Assembly (NCBI GenBank): GCA_035259345.1
Contig: DATFWK010000041.1
Location: 1-33,036 of the forward strand
DNA length: 33,036 nt
Reading direction: 5' to 3'
Origin: DATFWK01 sp035259345
GTDB lineage: Bacteria; Actinomycetota; Thermoleophilia; Miltoncostaeales; Miltoncostaeaceae
Positions 21,705 to 29,697 of this stretch are shown one piece after another. Position 1 is the stretch's first letter. Every line of letters begins with the position of its first letter. The notes beneath the pieces are model-generated. The model did no database searches. It was given only the letters and a program-made list of their open reading frames with translations, and was not told the origin of the DNA. Made by a program: the position numbers and the translations under genes.

Positions 21705-22898
21705 ATGCGTGAATTCCTGTTCACCTCGGAGTCGGTCACCGAGGGGCATCCCGACAAGATCGCCGACCAGATCTCGGACGGCGTGCTCGACGCGGTGCTG
21801 CGCGACGACCCCGCGGGACGGGTGGCATGCGAGACCATGGTCACCACCGGCCAGGTGGTGGTGGCCGGTGAGATCACGACGACCGCGTCGGTCGACATCC
21901 CGCGCGTCGTGCGGGAGACGGTCCGCGCCATCGGCTACACCCGCGCGAAGTACGGCTTCGACGCCGACACCTGCGGGGTGTCGGTCGCGATCGGCAAGCA
22001 GAGCCCGGACATCGCGCAGGGCGTGAACGTCGCATTCGAGGCGCGATCGGGGCGGGACGACGACCCGTACGACCTCCAGGGCGCGGGCGACCAGGGGCTC
22101 ATGTTCGGCTACGCGACCAACGAGACGGACGAGCTGATGCCCCTGCCGATCATGCTGGCGCACCGGCTCTGCGAGCGGCTCGCGGCCGTGCGCCGGGGCG
22201 CCATGCCGTATCTCCGCCCCGACGGGAAGTCGCAGGTCACCGTCCGCTACGTCGACGGGCGCCCGCGCGAGGTCACCACGGTCGTGGTCTCGACCCAGCA
22301 CCAGCACGACATCGCCGAGGACCTCCTGCGGGACGAGGTGCAGTCGCAGGTCATCCGGCCGGTGCTCGAGGACTTCGGGTTCTGGCGCCCGGACATCACG
22401 ATGTACATCAACCCGACGGGACTCTTCGTCGTGGGCGGCCCGATGGGCGACGCCGGGCTCACCGGGCGGAAGATCATCGTGGACACCTACGGCGGCATGG
22501 CGCGCCACGGCGGCGGGGCTTTCAGCGGCAAGGACCCGTCGAAGGTCGACCGCTCCGCGTGCTACGCGGCGCGCTGGGTGGCCAAGAACGTCGTCGCGGC
22601 CGGCATGGCGGAGCGCTGCGAGGTGCAGGTGGCCTACGCGATCGGCGTCGCCCGGCCGGTGTCGGTGATGGTCGAGTGCTTCGGCACCAACATCCGGCCG
22701 GAGGAGGAGATCGAGCGCTGGGTCGCCCAGACCTTCGACCTGCGCCCCGCGGCGATCATCGAGCGGCTCGACCTCCGCCGTCCGATCTACCAGCAGACCG
22801 CCGCATACGGCCACTTCGGGCGCAGCGGCCCCGACTTCACCTGGGAGAACACCGCGATCGGCGCCGCCCTGGCGGACCGCGCCGTCGCCTCGGCCTAA
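21705..22898 (+). CDS. metK: S-adenosylmethionine synthetase
   Basis: Makes S-adenosylmethionine from methionine and ATP; homotetramer or dimer. The 397-residue protein starts MREFLFTSESVTEGHPDK, the family N-terminus with the ATP-phosphate His. It contains GAGDQGLMFGYA and GGGAFSGKDPSKVDRSA, both diagnostic, and VQVAYAIGVARPVSV near the end. ATG 21705 is preferred over a TTG at 21663 because it matches the family start and follows GAGGAGG. AAGGAG for the next microprotein overlaps the metK stop. Confidence 0.97.
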   Translation: MREFLFTSESVTEGHPDKIADQISDGVLDAVLRDDPAGRVACETMVTTGQVVVAGEITTTASVDIPRVVRETVRAIGYTRAKYGFDADTCGVSVAIGKQSPDIAQGVNVAFEARSGRDDDPYDLQGAGDQGLMFGYATNETDELMPLPIMLAHRLCERLAAVRRGAMPYLRPDGKSQVTVRYVDGRPREVTTVVVSTQHQHDIAEDLLRDEVQSQVIRPVLEDFGFWRPDITMYINPTGLFVVGGPMGDAGLTGRKIIVDTYGGMARHGGGAFSGKDPSKVDRSACYAARWVAKNVVAAGMAERCEVQVAYAIGVARPVSVMVECFGTNIRPEEEIERWVAQTFDLRPAAIIERLDLRRPIYQQTAAYGHFGRSGPDFTWENTAIGAALADRAVASA

Positions 22899-22907
22899 GG
22901 AGCCTCC

Positions 22908-22991
22908 ATGAAGCGCAGCCTCCTCGTCGCACTGGTCCTCGGCTTCGTCGTCGGCGCCGCGCTGGTGCTGCGCCGCCGCGGCGCCGAGTAG
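22908..22991 (+). CDS. 27-residue single-pass membrane microprotein
   Basis: A short frame between metK and priA: MKRSLLVALVLGFVVGA followed by ALVLRRRGAE. It has a basic start, about 18 hydrophobic residues and an RRR tail, so a single transmembrane helix is predicted. AAGGAG (22897-22902), overlapping the metK TAA, sits 5 nt before the ATG, the textbook distance and one of the best ribosome sites in the window. That spacing, the clean amphipathic layout and the metK coupling make it a likely gene, too short for routine calling. Function unknown; the basic C-terminus would lie in the cytoplasm. Confidence 0.6.
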   Translation: MKRSLLVALVLGFVVGAALVLRRRGAE

Positions 22992-23001
22992 CGCCACGCC
23001 G

Positions 23002-23026
23002 GCCGCCGCCCCGCCCGGGCGGGCGG
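23002..23026 (+). terminator. GC hairpin before priA
   Basis: A perfect palindrome CCGCCCGGGCGG (23011-23022), flanked by GCCGCC and GGCGGC-type repeats, lies just after the microprotein stop. No T-tract; possible terminator or attenuator for the metK unit. Confidence 0.3.
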
Positions 23027-23061
23027 CCCCCGCGCCGACGGCCGGCGCCGCCGTCGTCCAG

Positions 23062-25242
23062 GTGGCCGCGCTGGTCGGCACGCGCGCCCTCGACCGGCCG
23101 CTGGACTACCTGGTCCCGGCCGACCTCGCCGCGGCGGTCGCGGTGGGCACCCTGGTCGCCGTGCCGCTCGGCCGGCGCACGGTGCTCGGCGTGGTCGTGG
23201 GCGCCGGTCCGGCGACGTTCGATGGCACGCTCGCGCCCATCGCCGGGGTGGTCGGCGCGCCGCCGGTGCCCGAGCCCCTGGTCGAGCTGGCGCGGTGGGT
23301 CGCGCGCTACGACCTCGCGCCGGTGGCCGCCTGCCTGCGCCTGGTGCTGCCGCCTCGGGCCGAGGGGACGCTGCGCCGCCGGGCCGGCGGCGGGTTCGAG
23401 CTCCGCCCTCCGCCGCCCCCGGCCAGAGCGCGCCTGATCGCGCGCGACCCACGCCCCGGCGGCACCCCGCGCCAGCTGGCCATCGCCGAGCGGCTCGCCG
23501 CCGAGGGCGGCGCGATGACCGCTGCCGACCTCTGCCGGGCGGCCGGCACGACGCTGCCCACGCTCCGCCGGATGGACGCGGACGGGCTCCTTCGGCTGAG
23601 CGCAGAGGCGCCCTCGCGGTCGGCGCTCGACTGGCTGGGCGGGCCGGCGCGGCCGGAGCCCGACGTCCCGCCCGAGCTCACGGCCGACCAGGCGCGCGCG
23701 GTCGCTGCGATCGAGGCGGCAATGGCCGGCCGCCCGGGCGGGCTGCTCCTCCACGGCGTGACCGGATCTGGAAAGACGGAGGTCTACCTGCGGGCGATCG
23801 CCGCGGTCGTCGAGCGGGGCCGGAGCGCGCTGGTACTCGTTCCGGAGATCGCGCTCACCCCCCAGGCGCTCGGGCGCCTGCGGGCGCGCTTCGGCGAGCG
23901 CGTCGCGCTCTGGCACTCCGCCCTCGCCCCGGGGGAGCGGGCGGCCGAGGACGCGCGGATCCGGGCCGGCGAGGTCGACGTCGTCGTCGGCGCCCGGAGC
24001 GCGGTCTTCGCGCCGCTCCCGCGCCTCGGCCTGATCGTCGTGGACGAGGAGCACGACGCCTCCTACAAGCAGGACGCCTCACCCCGCTACGACGCGCGCC
24101 AGGTCGCCTACCGGCGCGCGCTCCTCGAGGGCGCGCTCGTCGTCTACGGCAGCGCGACGCCGCGCCCGGAGTCCTGGCACGCGCTCCCGCGCGTCACGCT
24201 GTCGCAGCGCGCTGACGGCGGCCGCCTGCCGCCGGTGCAGGTGGTGGACATGCGCGTGCAGCCGCCGGGGCCGATCTCCCGGCCGCTCGCCGAGGCGCTG
24301 CGCGAGGCCGTCGCGCGCGGCGAGAAGGCGATCGTGCTCCTCAACCGGCGCGGCCTCGCCCGGATGGCGCTCTGCCGCGCGTGCGGCTGGATCGGCCGGT
24401 GCCCCGACTGCGACGTCGCGCTCGTGATGCATCGCGGGCCCGACCGGCTCGTCTGCCACCACTGCGGGCTCGAGCGGCCGGTGCCGCTCACGTGCCCGGC
24501 GTGCGCCGCGGTCGAGGTCGTGCGCCAGGGCTCCGGGACGCAGGGCCTCGAGCAGGCGCTCCGCGCCGTCGTGCCGGAGGCCCGCCTGGTGCGCCTCGAC
24601 GCCGACAGCGTCGCCCGGCGCGGCGCGCTGGCCGAGCGCCTCGCGGACTTCGCCCGGCCCGGGGCAGCGGTGCTGCTGGGCACGCAGATGGTGGCCAAGG
24701 GGCACGACCTTCCGGACATCACGGTCGCCGCCGTCCTCGACGCCGACGGCGCGCTTCAGTACCCGGACTTCCGCTCGGAGGAGCGCACCTTCGCCCTGAT
24801 CGTGCAGCTGGCCGGGCGAGCGGGCCGACGCGGCGAGCCGTCGCGGGTCATCGTCCAGGCCTACGAGCCCGGCGGCAGGGCCGTGTCGCTCGGGGCGCGC
24901 CACGCCGTCGAGGAGTTCCTGGGCGGCGAGCTCGGGCGCCGCGCCGAGCGGGGGCTCCCGCCGTTCCGTCACCTCGTGCGGGTCGTGGTCGAGGGCACCG
25001 CGGCGGACGTGCACCGCGTCGCCGCGGCGCTGGCCGCGGTGCTGCGGGCGGCCGGGGTGGATGCGCTCGGCCCGGTCGCGCTCCATCGCCTGCGGGGCCG
25101 CGCCCGGCGGGCGATCCTGCTCCGGGCGCCGCGGGCGGCGGACCTGGCCGGGCCGGTCGCGGAGGCGCTGGCGCCCCACGCCGCGGCGCTGCACCGCGAC
25201 GACGTGCGCGTCGTCGTGGACGTGGACCCGCAGGAGACCTGA
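23062..25242 (+). CDS. priA: primosomal protein N' (PriA replication-restart helicase)
   Basis: Superfamily 2 DNA helicase of 726 residues that reloads the replisome at stalled forks. An N-terminal 3'-end-binding domain (ALDRPLDYLVPADL) precedes the helicase core: Walker A GVTGSGKT (232-239, Lys238), DEEHD from 328 and GSATPRPESW. Four CxxC pairs between residues 438 and 481 (CRAC, CPDC, CHHC, CPAC) form the zinc site. Then come GTQMVAKGHDLPDI and QLAGRAGRRGEPSRVIVQ of the second RecA lobe. GTG 23062 is the only usable start after the frame opens, and lacks a Shine-Dalgarno. Unlike the degenerate PriA of many Actinomycetia, the ATPase motifs are intact, so it should be an active helicase. Confidence 0.95.
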   Translation: MAALVGTRALDRPLDYLVPADLAAAVAVGTLVAVPLGRRTVLGVVVGAGPATFDGTLAPIAGVVGAPPVPEPLVELARWVARYDLAPVAACLRLVLPPRAEGTLRRRAGGGFELRPPPPPARARLIARDPRPGGTPRQLAIAERLAAEGGAMTAADLCRAAGTTLPTLRRMDADGLLRLSAEAPSRSALDWLGGPARPEPDVPPELTADQARAVAAIEAAMAGRPGGLLLHGVTGSGKTEVYLRAIAAVVERGRSALVLVPEIALTPQALGRLRARFGERVALWHSALAPGERAAEDARIRAGEVDVVVGARSAVFAPLPRLGLIVVDEEHDASYKQDASPRYDARQVAYRRALLEGALVVYGSATPRPESWHALPRVTLSQRADGGRLPPVQVVDMRVQPPGPISRPLAEALREAVARGEKAIVLLNRRGLARMALCRACGWIGRCPDCDVALVMHRGPDRLVCHHCGLERPVPLTCPACAAVEVVRQGSGTQGLEQALRAVVPEARLVRLDADSVARRGALAERLADFARPGAAVLLGTQMVAKGHDLPDITVAAVLDADGALQYPDFRSEERTFALIVQLAGRAGRRGEPSRVIVQAYEPGGRAVSLGARHAVEEFLGGELGRRAERGLPPFRHLVRVVVEGTAADVHRVAAALAAVLRAAGVDALGPVALHRLRGRARRAILLRAPRAADLAGPVAEALAPHAAALHRDDVRVVVDVDPQET

Positions 25243-25265
25243 GCGGGCCGGCGCAGCCGCTCCGG

Positions 25266-25271
25266 TACGAT
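25266..25271 (+). promoter_or_regulatory. -10 element TACGAT
   Basis: TACGAT lies 38 nt before ATG 25310; the leader carries GGGAGGAG about 8-10 nt before the start. No -35 seen. Confidence 0.45.
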
Positions 25272-25309
25272 TCCGCGGTCCCGGAGACCGTCAGGGAGGA
25301 GAGCGTCGA

Positions 25310-26176
25310 ATGCCCGTCCCACGCCTGTTCGAGGCCGCCGCCGACCCGCGCGAGCAGTGGGCCCACGTGCTGGCGTGCCTCGTCGGGCTGACGGGCCCGG
25401 ACACGCGGCCCGCGCTGCTCGCCGAGCTGGTCGGGGAGGAGCTGGACGGGGCGGCCGACGCGCAGGCACGCGAGCGCCAGGCGCTCGACGGGTTCGGCGT
25501 GGACGTCTTGGTGCGCGACCGGGGGCGCCGCTGGGTCGTCGGCGTGCAGGTGACGCTGGCCTTCGACGCCGACGCGACCGGGGGCATCACGGGCGCGGCC
25601 GACCGGCTCGCGAGCCTCGGCGACCGCGTGATCTCGGTGACGGTCACGCCCGACCGCACGGCACCACCGGCGGTGGAGGCGGCACGCGCGGGCGGCCGGG
25701 ACGTGCGCCACCGCAGCTGGCTGCGGGTGCGCGACTGGGTGCAGGAGCGCCCGGAGCGGGGGGGCGCCCAGGGCGTGGACCTGATGCTGCTCCGCGAGGC
25801 CGAGTACTTCCTCACGCCCCGGGTCGCGGAGCTCTACCGCCTGGAGAAGCTGATGCCGGACGTCCCGCAGGCGCTCCGGCCGGCCTTCGCAGCGATGTTC
25901 TTCGACCTCAACGACCGCTCCCCGGCGCCGCTCGTGGCGGGCGGCCCGTCGGGGCCGGGATCGACGCGGATCGCGTTCCCACGCACCGGAGACGCCGCCG
26001 CCGAGATCCTGCTCTCCGACGACGCGCTGGCGCTGCGGTTGGCCGAGCCCGGCCTCTGGCCGGAGGCGAGCGATCCCTCGTGGTCCAGCCTGGCCGTCAC
26101 ACAGCCGGCCGACTACCTGCGCGCGCGCTCGGTGGTGCTCGCGGCGGCTGGGCGACTCCTTCAGGGCCCTCGCTAG
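25310..26176 (+). CDS. unknown protein with degenerate PD-(D/E)XK nuclease-like segment
   Basis: A 288-residue soluble protein I cannot assign. Residues 54-115 read like the core of PD-(D/E)XK nuclease-fold proteins: ERQALDGFGVDVLVRD (Asp65), then WVVGVQVTLAF, where relatives have E-x-K, here Q80-V81-T82, and later RLASLGDRVISVTVTPDR resembling the QLxRYxD helix and following strand. If correct, the metal-binding Glu and catalytic Lys are lost. The rest includes a mixed C-terminal region (LYRLEKLMPDVPQALRPAF). GGGAGGAG precedes ATG 25310. Its TAG stop opens the -10 box of def. Fold call is tentative. Confidence 0.6.
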   Translation: MPVPRLFEAAADPREQWAHVLACLVGLTGPDTRPALLAELVGEELDGAADAQARERQALDGFGVDVLVRDRGRRWVVGVQVTLAFDADATGGITGAADRLASLGDRVISVTVTPDRTAPPAVEAARAGGRDVRHRSWLRVRDWVQERPERGGAQGVDLMLLREAEYFLTPRVAELYRLEKLMPDVPQALRPAFAAMFFDLNDRSPAPLVAGGPSGPGSTRIAFPRTGDAAAEILLSDDALALRLAEPGLWPEASDPSWSSLAVTQPADYLRARSVVLAAAGRLLQGPR

Positions 26177-26179
26177 GAT
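26174..26179 (+). promoter_or_regulatory. -10 element TAGGAT for def, overlapping the upstream stop codon
   Basis: TAGGAT uses the TAG stop (26174-26176) of the preceding gene as its first three bases and is followed by exactly 6 nt and GTG 26186, a leaderless layout. Confidence 0.6.
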
Positions 26180-26185
26180 CGAACG

Positions 26186-26722
26186 GTGTCAAGCCGCGCC
26201 TTCGACGACCCGGTGCTCGAGGAGCGGCGCCGGTCGGCGCTCCTCCATATCCGCCAGTACGGCGACCCCGTGCTGCGCGCCCGCGCGGCCGACGTCGAGC
26301 AGTTCGACGAGGCGCTCCGTCGTGAGGCGGACGCGATGGCCGCGCTCATGAGGGACGCGCACGGGGTCGGTCTCGCCGCGCCCCAGATCGGCCGGTCACG
26401 CCGGCTCATCGTCTTCCGGGAGGCCGAGGAGGCCCCGGCGCGCGCGCTCTGCAACCCGCGCGTGGTCTGGGAGTCCGATGAGCGCGAGGTGATGGGCGAG
26501 GGCTGCCTCTCCATCGGCGAGGTCGTCGTCGACGTCGAGCGGCCGGTCGCCGTGCGGATCAGCGCGCAGGACCTCGAGGGGCAGCCGCTCGAGATCGCGC
26601 CGGAGGGCTTCGCGGCCCGCGTCCTGCAGCATGAGATCGACCACCTGGACGGCATCCTGATCCTCGACCGCACGGACCCCGAGCAGCGCAAGGAGGCGCT
26701 CCGGGCGCTCCGCGGCGCCTAG
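26186..26722 (+). CDS. def: peptide deformylase
   Basis: Metalloenzyme removing the formyl group from nascent proteins. All three motifs are intact in 178 residues: GVGLAAPQIG, EGCLS (metal Cys) and QHEIDHLDG (two metal His and catalytic Glu). GTG 26186 gives MSSRAFDDPVLEERRRSALLHIRQYGDP (start quoted partly), about 20 residues longer than a minimal PDF; the -10 box 6 nt before it supports this start. It heads def-fmt-rsmB, the usual translation-initiation/rRNA-methylation run. Confidence 0.96.
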   Translation: MSSRAFDDPVLEERRRSALLHIRQYGDPVLRARAADVEQFDEALRREADAMAALMRDAHGVGLAAPQIGRSRRLIVFREAEEAPARALCNPRVVWESDEREVMGEGCLSIGEVVVDVERPVAVRISAQDLEGQPLEIAPEGFAARVLQHEIDHLDGILILDRTDPEQRKEALRALRGA

Positions 26723-26742
26723 GCGCCCCGCGGCCCACGGCC

Positions 26743-27654
26743 GTGCGCATCGTCTTCGCAGGCAGTCCAGAGCCCGCCGCGGTGGTGCTCCGACGGTTGA
26801 TCGCAGCCGGCCACGAGGTCCCGCTGGCGGTCTCGCAGCCGGACCGCCCACGCGGCCGCGGCGGCCGCGCCCGGCCCACGCCCCTCGCCGCGGAGGCCGA
26901 GCGCCTCGGCATCGAGGTGATCCGGCCGCGCACGATCAACGACCCGGAGGTCGTCGAGCGGCTGCTCGCCACGGGCGCGGGCGCGCTCGTCGTTGTCGCC
27001 TTCGGCCAGATCATCCGCGAGGCGCTGCTCTCGGCCTGGCCGTGCGTCAACGTCCACTTCTCGCTGCTGCCGGCCTACCGCGGGGCGGCGCCGGTGGAGC
27101 GGGCCCTGATGGACGGGATCGCCGAGACCGGCGTGACGATCATGCAGATGGACGCGGGGCTCGACACCGGCCCGGTGATCTCGCTGGAGCGCGTGGCGGT
27201 GGGCCCCGACGAGGACGCGGGCTCCCTGGTCGCGCGGCTCGCCGAGGCCGGCGGGGACCTGCTCGCCGCCGCTCTCGACGGCTTCGAGGCCGGGCGCCTG
27301 GCCGTCACGCCCCAGCCCGAGGAGGGCGTGTCGCTCGCGCCGAAGATCGGGGACGCGGACCTCCCCCTCGACTTCAAACGGCCGGCTGGTGCGCTGGCCG
27401 ACCAGGTGCGCGCGCTCGCCCCGCACATCGGCGCGACCTGCACGATCGACGGCCAGCGCTTCAAGGTGTGGCGCGCCGCGGCCCGCGAGGAGCCCGCGAC
27501 GGCCCCTCTCGCGAACCTCGCTGGCCACCTGGTCGCGGCCACCGGCGACGGCTCGCTCGAGATCCTCGAGCTCCAGCCGCCGGGCCGGGGCCGCATGGCC
27601 GCCGACGCCTTCCTGCGCGGGTGGCGCGGGCCGCTGGAGCTGGGGACCGGTTGA
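26743..27654 (+). CDS. fmt: methionyl-tRNA formyltransferase
   Basis: Formylates initiator Met-tRNA using 10-formyl-THF. The 303-residue protein begins MRIVFAGSPEPAAVVLRRLI. It has the catalytic block NVHFSLLPAYRGAAP with Asn and His, and GVTIMQMDAGLDTGPV with the catalytic Asp, then the C-terminal OB-like tRNA-binding domain. GTG 26743 matches the family start. Its stop overlaps the rsmB ATG by one base (TGATG). The enzyme opposes def functionally, which explains their adjacency. Confidence 0.96.
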   Translation: MRIVFAGSPEPAAVVLRRLIAAGHEVPLAVSQPDRPRGRGGRARPTPLAAEAERLGIEVIRPRTINDPEVVERLLATGAGALVVVAFGQIIREALLSAWPCVNVHFSLLPAYRGAAPVERALMDGIAETGVTIMQMDAGLDTGPVISLERVAVGPDEDAGSLVARLAEAGGDLLAAALDGFEAGRLAVTPQPEEGVSLAPKIGDADLPLDFKRPAGALADQVRALAPHIGATCTIDGQRFKVWRAAAREEPATAPLANLAGHLVAATGDGSLEILELQPPGRGRMAADAFLRGWRGPLELGTG

Positions 27655-29015
27655 TGGGCGCGGGCGGCGCCGCGCCCGAGCGGGTCGTGGCGCTGCGGGT
27701 GCTCGCGCGCGTGCGGGGCGGCGCCTACGCCGACCGCGCGCTCGCGGGCGAGGCGCGGCGCGCCGGCCTCGAGGGGCGCGATCGGGCCCGGGCGCACCGG
27801 CTGGCGTACGGCGCGGTGCAGCGCGCTCGCACGCTCGACTGGGTGGTGGACGAGTTCCTCGACCGTCCGGCCGCCCTCGAGGACGGCGTGCGCGACGTGC
27901 TCCGCCTGGGCGCCTACGAGCTTCTCTACTCCGGTGGCGCGGCCGACGCCGCCGTCGTCGACCAGGCCGTCCGGCTGGCGCGCGGGCTGCCGGGCGCGCC
28001 GCGGCGGGCCGACGCGCGCGCGGGCCTGGTCAACGCCGTGCTCCGGCGGGTGGCCACCGACGGCCGCTCGATGCTGGGCGGCCTCGGGGACGCGACCGCC
28101 ACGGAGGCGGCGCTCGCGCACTCCACGCCGGACTGGATCGCCGAGCGGCTGTTCGCGGCGCTCGGGCCGGACCGCGCGCGCGGCGTCCTGCGGGCGGCCA
28201 ACGAGCCCGCGGAGTCGGCGATCCGCTGGAACCCGCTCCGCGGCCCGCGCGCCCCGCTCGAGGCCGAGCTGCCCGCTGCGCGTCACGGCGACCCGCTGCT
28301 GCCCGAGGCATACGTCCTCGAGGAGCCGTTCGCGCTCGAGGACAGCGCGGCCTGGGCGGACGGCCGGGCGATCGCCCAGAGCCGGGCGTCGATGATCCCG
28401 GCCCGCGTGCTCGACCCGCAGCCGGGCGAGCGGATCCTCGACCTCTGCGCGGCGCCGGGGGCCAAGGCGACCCACATCGCGGCGCTCGCCGAGAACCAGG
28501 CCGAGGTGGTCGCGGTCGAGCTCAGGCCCGCGCGGGCCGAGGCGCTCCGGCAGCTCGCGCGGCGGCTGGGCGCGCGGGTCGAGGTGGTCGAGGGCGACGC
28601 GCGCGAGGTGCCCCTCGATGGCCCCTTCGACGCGGCGCTGGTGGACCCGCCCTGCACCGGCCTCGGGGTCCTGTCGGCGCGGCCGGACGCGCGATGGCGG
28701 CGGAGGGAGGAGGCGCTTCCCGCGCTGGCCGGCCTCCAGCGCGGCCTGCTCGCGCGGGCGCTCGCCGCCGTGCGGCCGGACGGGCGGGTCGTCTACTCCA
28801 CCTGCACCCTGCTGCCCGAGGAGAACGAGGACGTGGTGGCGGCGACGGGTGCGCAGGTCGAGCCCATCGGCGGCGACCTCGCGGCGGCCTACGGCCACCC
28901 GGCGGTCCCGGGGGCGCTCCTCACGCTCCCGGGCCGTGACGGCACGGACGGCTTCTTCGTGGCGCGCCTGCGGCCCGGAGGCGGGGCGACGGCCGCGCCG
29001 GACGGGGTGGGATAG
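27654..29015 (+). CDS. rsmB: 16S rRNA (cytosine-967-C5)-methyltransferase RsmB/Sun
   Basis: SAM-dependent m5C methyltransferase of 453 residues. An N-terminal NusB-like domain (about residues 10-150, RAHRLAYGAVQRARTLDWVV) precedes the Rossmann methyltransferase. SAM motif LCAAPGAKATHIAA is visible, along with DPPCTGLGVL with C334 (product release) and STCTLLPEENE with C384 (nucleophile). The ATG overlaps the fmt stop. The TAG stop forms the first three bases of the rpe -10 box. Confidence 0.94.
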   Translation: MGAGGAAPERVVALRVLARVRGGAYADRALAGEARRAGLEGRDRARAHRLAYGAVQRARTLDWVVDEFLDRPAALEDGVRDVLRLGAYELLYSGGAADAAVVDQAVRLARGLPGAPRRADARAGLVNAVLRRVATDGRSMLGGLGDATATEAALAHSTPDWIAERLFAALGPDRARGVLRAANEPAESAIRWNPLRGPRAPLEAELPAARHGDPLLPEAYVLEEPFALEDSAAWADGRAIAQSRASMIPARVLDPQPGERILDLCAAPGAKATHIAALAENQAEVVAVELRPARAEALRQLARRLGARVEVVEGDAREVPLDGPFDAALVDPPCTGLGVLSARPDARWRRREEALPALAGLQRGLLARALAAVRPDGRVVYSTCTLLPEENEDVVAATGAQVEPIGGDLAAAYGHPAVPGALLTLPGRDGTDGFFVARLRPGGGATAAPDGVG

Positions 29016-29018
29016 CGT
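29013..29018 (+). promoter_or_regulatory. -10 element TAGCGT for rpe, overlapping the rsmB stop codon
   Basis: TAGCGT begins in the rsmB TAG (29013-29015) and is followed by 7 nt and ATG 29026, so transcription would begin at or next to the start codon and drive rpe and the rib genes. Confidence 0.55.
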
Positions 29019-29025
29019 TTTCGTG

Positions 29026-29697
29026 ATGGGCCTTCTGGACGTACCGCGCGTGCTGCCGTCCGTGATGGCGGCCGACCTCATGCGCCCGGGGGAGCAGGTG
29101 GACGCCCTCCTGGGTGCGGGCTGCCGCGTGTTCCACGTGGACGTCATGGACGGGCGCTTCGTCCCGAACCTCACGCTGGGGACCGGCTTCGCGGCCGCGC
29201 TGGCGCCGCGCGCGCGGGCGGCCGGCGGCATGCTCGACGTCCACCTCATGGTCGACCGGCCTGGGCTCATGATCGAGCGCTTCGCGCCGCACGCCGGATC
29301 GATCTCCGTCCACCCGGAGGCCGACCCCCAGATCCACCGGCGGCTCGCCGAGATCCGCGAGGCCGGCTGCCTCGCGGGCCTCGCCCTCAGCCCGGGGACG
29401 CCGCCCTCGCTGCTCGCCGGCCTTCTCGACGTCGTGGACTACGTGAACGTCATGGGCGTGGACCCCGGCTTCTCGGGCCAGGACTTCATCGCCACCACAC
29501 CGGACCGGATCGCCGCGGTCCGCGCGCTCGTGCCGCCGGACATGCCGGTCGAGGTCGACGGCGGGATCCACGCCGCCACCCTGCCGCTCGCGCGCGACGC
29601 GGGGGCCTCGCTCTTCGTGTCGGCCTCGGGCATCTTCGGCCACGACGACCCCGTGGCCGCCTACCGGGAGCTCGCCGGGCTGGCGGGCGGCGGGTGA
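29026..29697 (+). CDS. rpe: ribulose-phosphate 3-epimerase
   Basis: Interconverts ribulose 5-phosphate and xylulose 5-phosphate. The 223-residue TIM barrel has LPSVMAADL, HVDVMDGRFVPN with the first catalytic Asp, LDVHLMV with a metal His, VMGVDPGFSGQDF and VEVDGGI with the second catalytic Asp. ATG 29026 is chosen for the family start and the -10 box 7 nt before it. Its stop overlaps ribD (GTGA). Ribulose 5-phosphate is also the substrate of RibB encoded three genes on, a plausible reason for the linkage. Confidence 0.96.
   Translation: MGLLDVPRVLPSVMAADLMRPGEQVDALLGAGCRVFHVDVMDGRFVPNLTLGTGFAAALAPRARAAGGMLDVHLMVDRPGLMIERFAPHAGSISVHPEADPQIHRRLAEIREAGCLAGLALSPGTPPSLLAGLLDVVDYVNVMGVDPGFSGQDFIATTPDRIAAVRALVPPDMPVEVDGGIHAATLPLARDAGASLFVSASGIFGHDDPVAAYRELAGLAGGG

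Noticed and set aside
18287..21931. Very long open frame on the minus strand (about 1200 codons)
   Set aside because: It is antisense to der, the DUF3352 gene and metK, all firmly identified, and its composition is the Arg/Ala/Gly-rich pattern of a shadow frame in high-GC DNA.
28981..29060. FMN riboswitch ahead of the rib genes
   Set aside because: No conserved FMN-aptamer segments are present; the gap before rpe is only 10 nt and the rib genes overlap each other.
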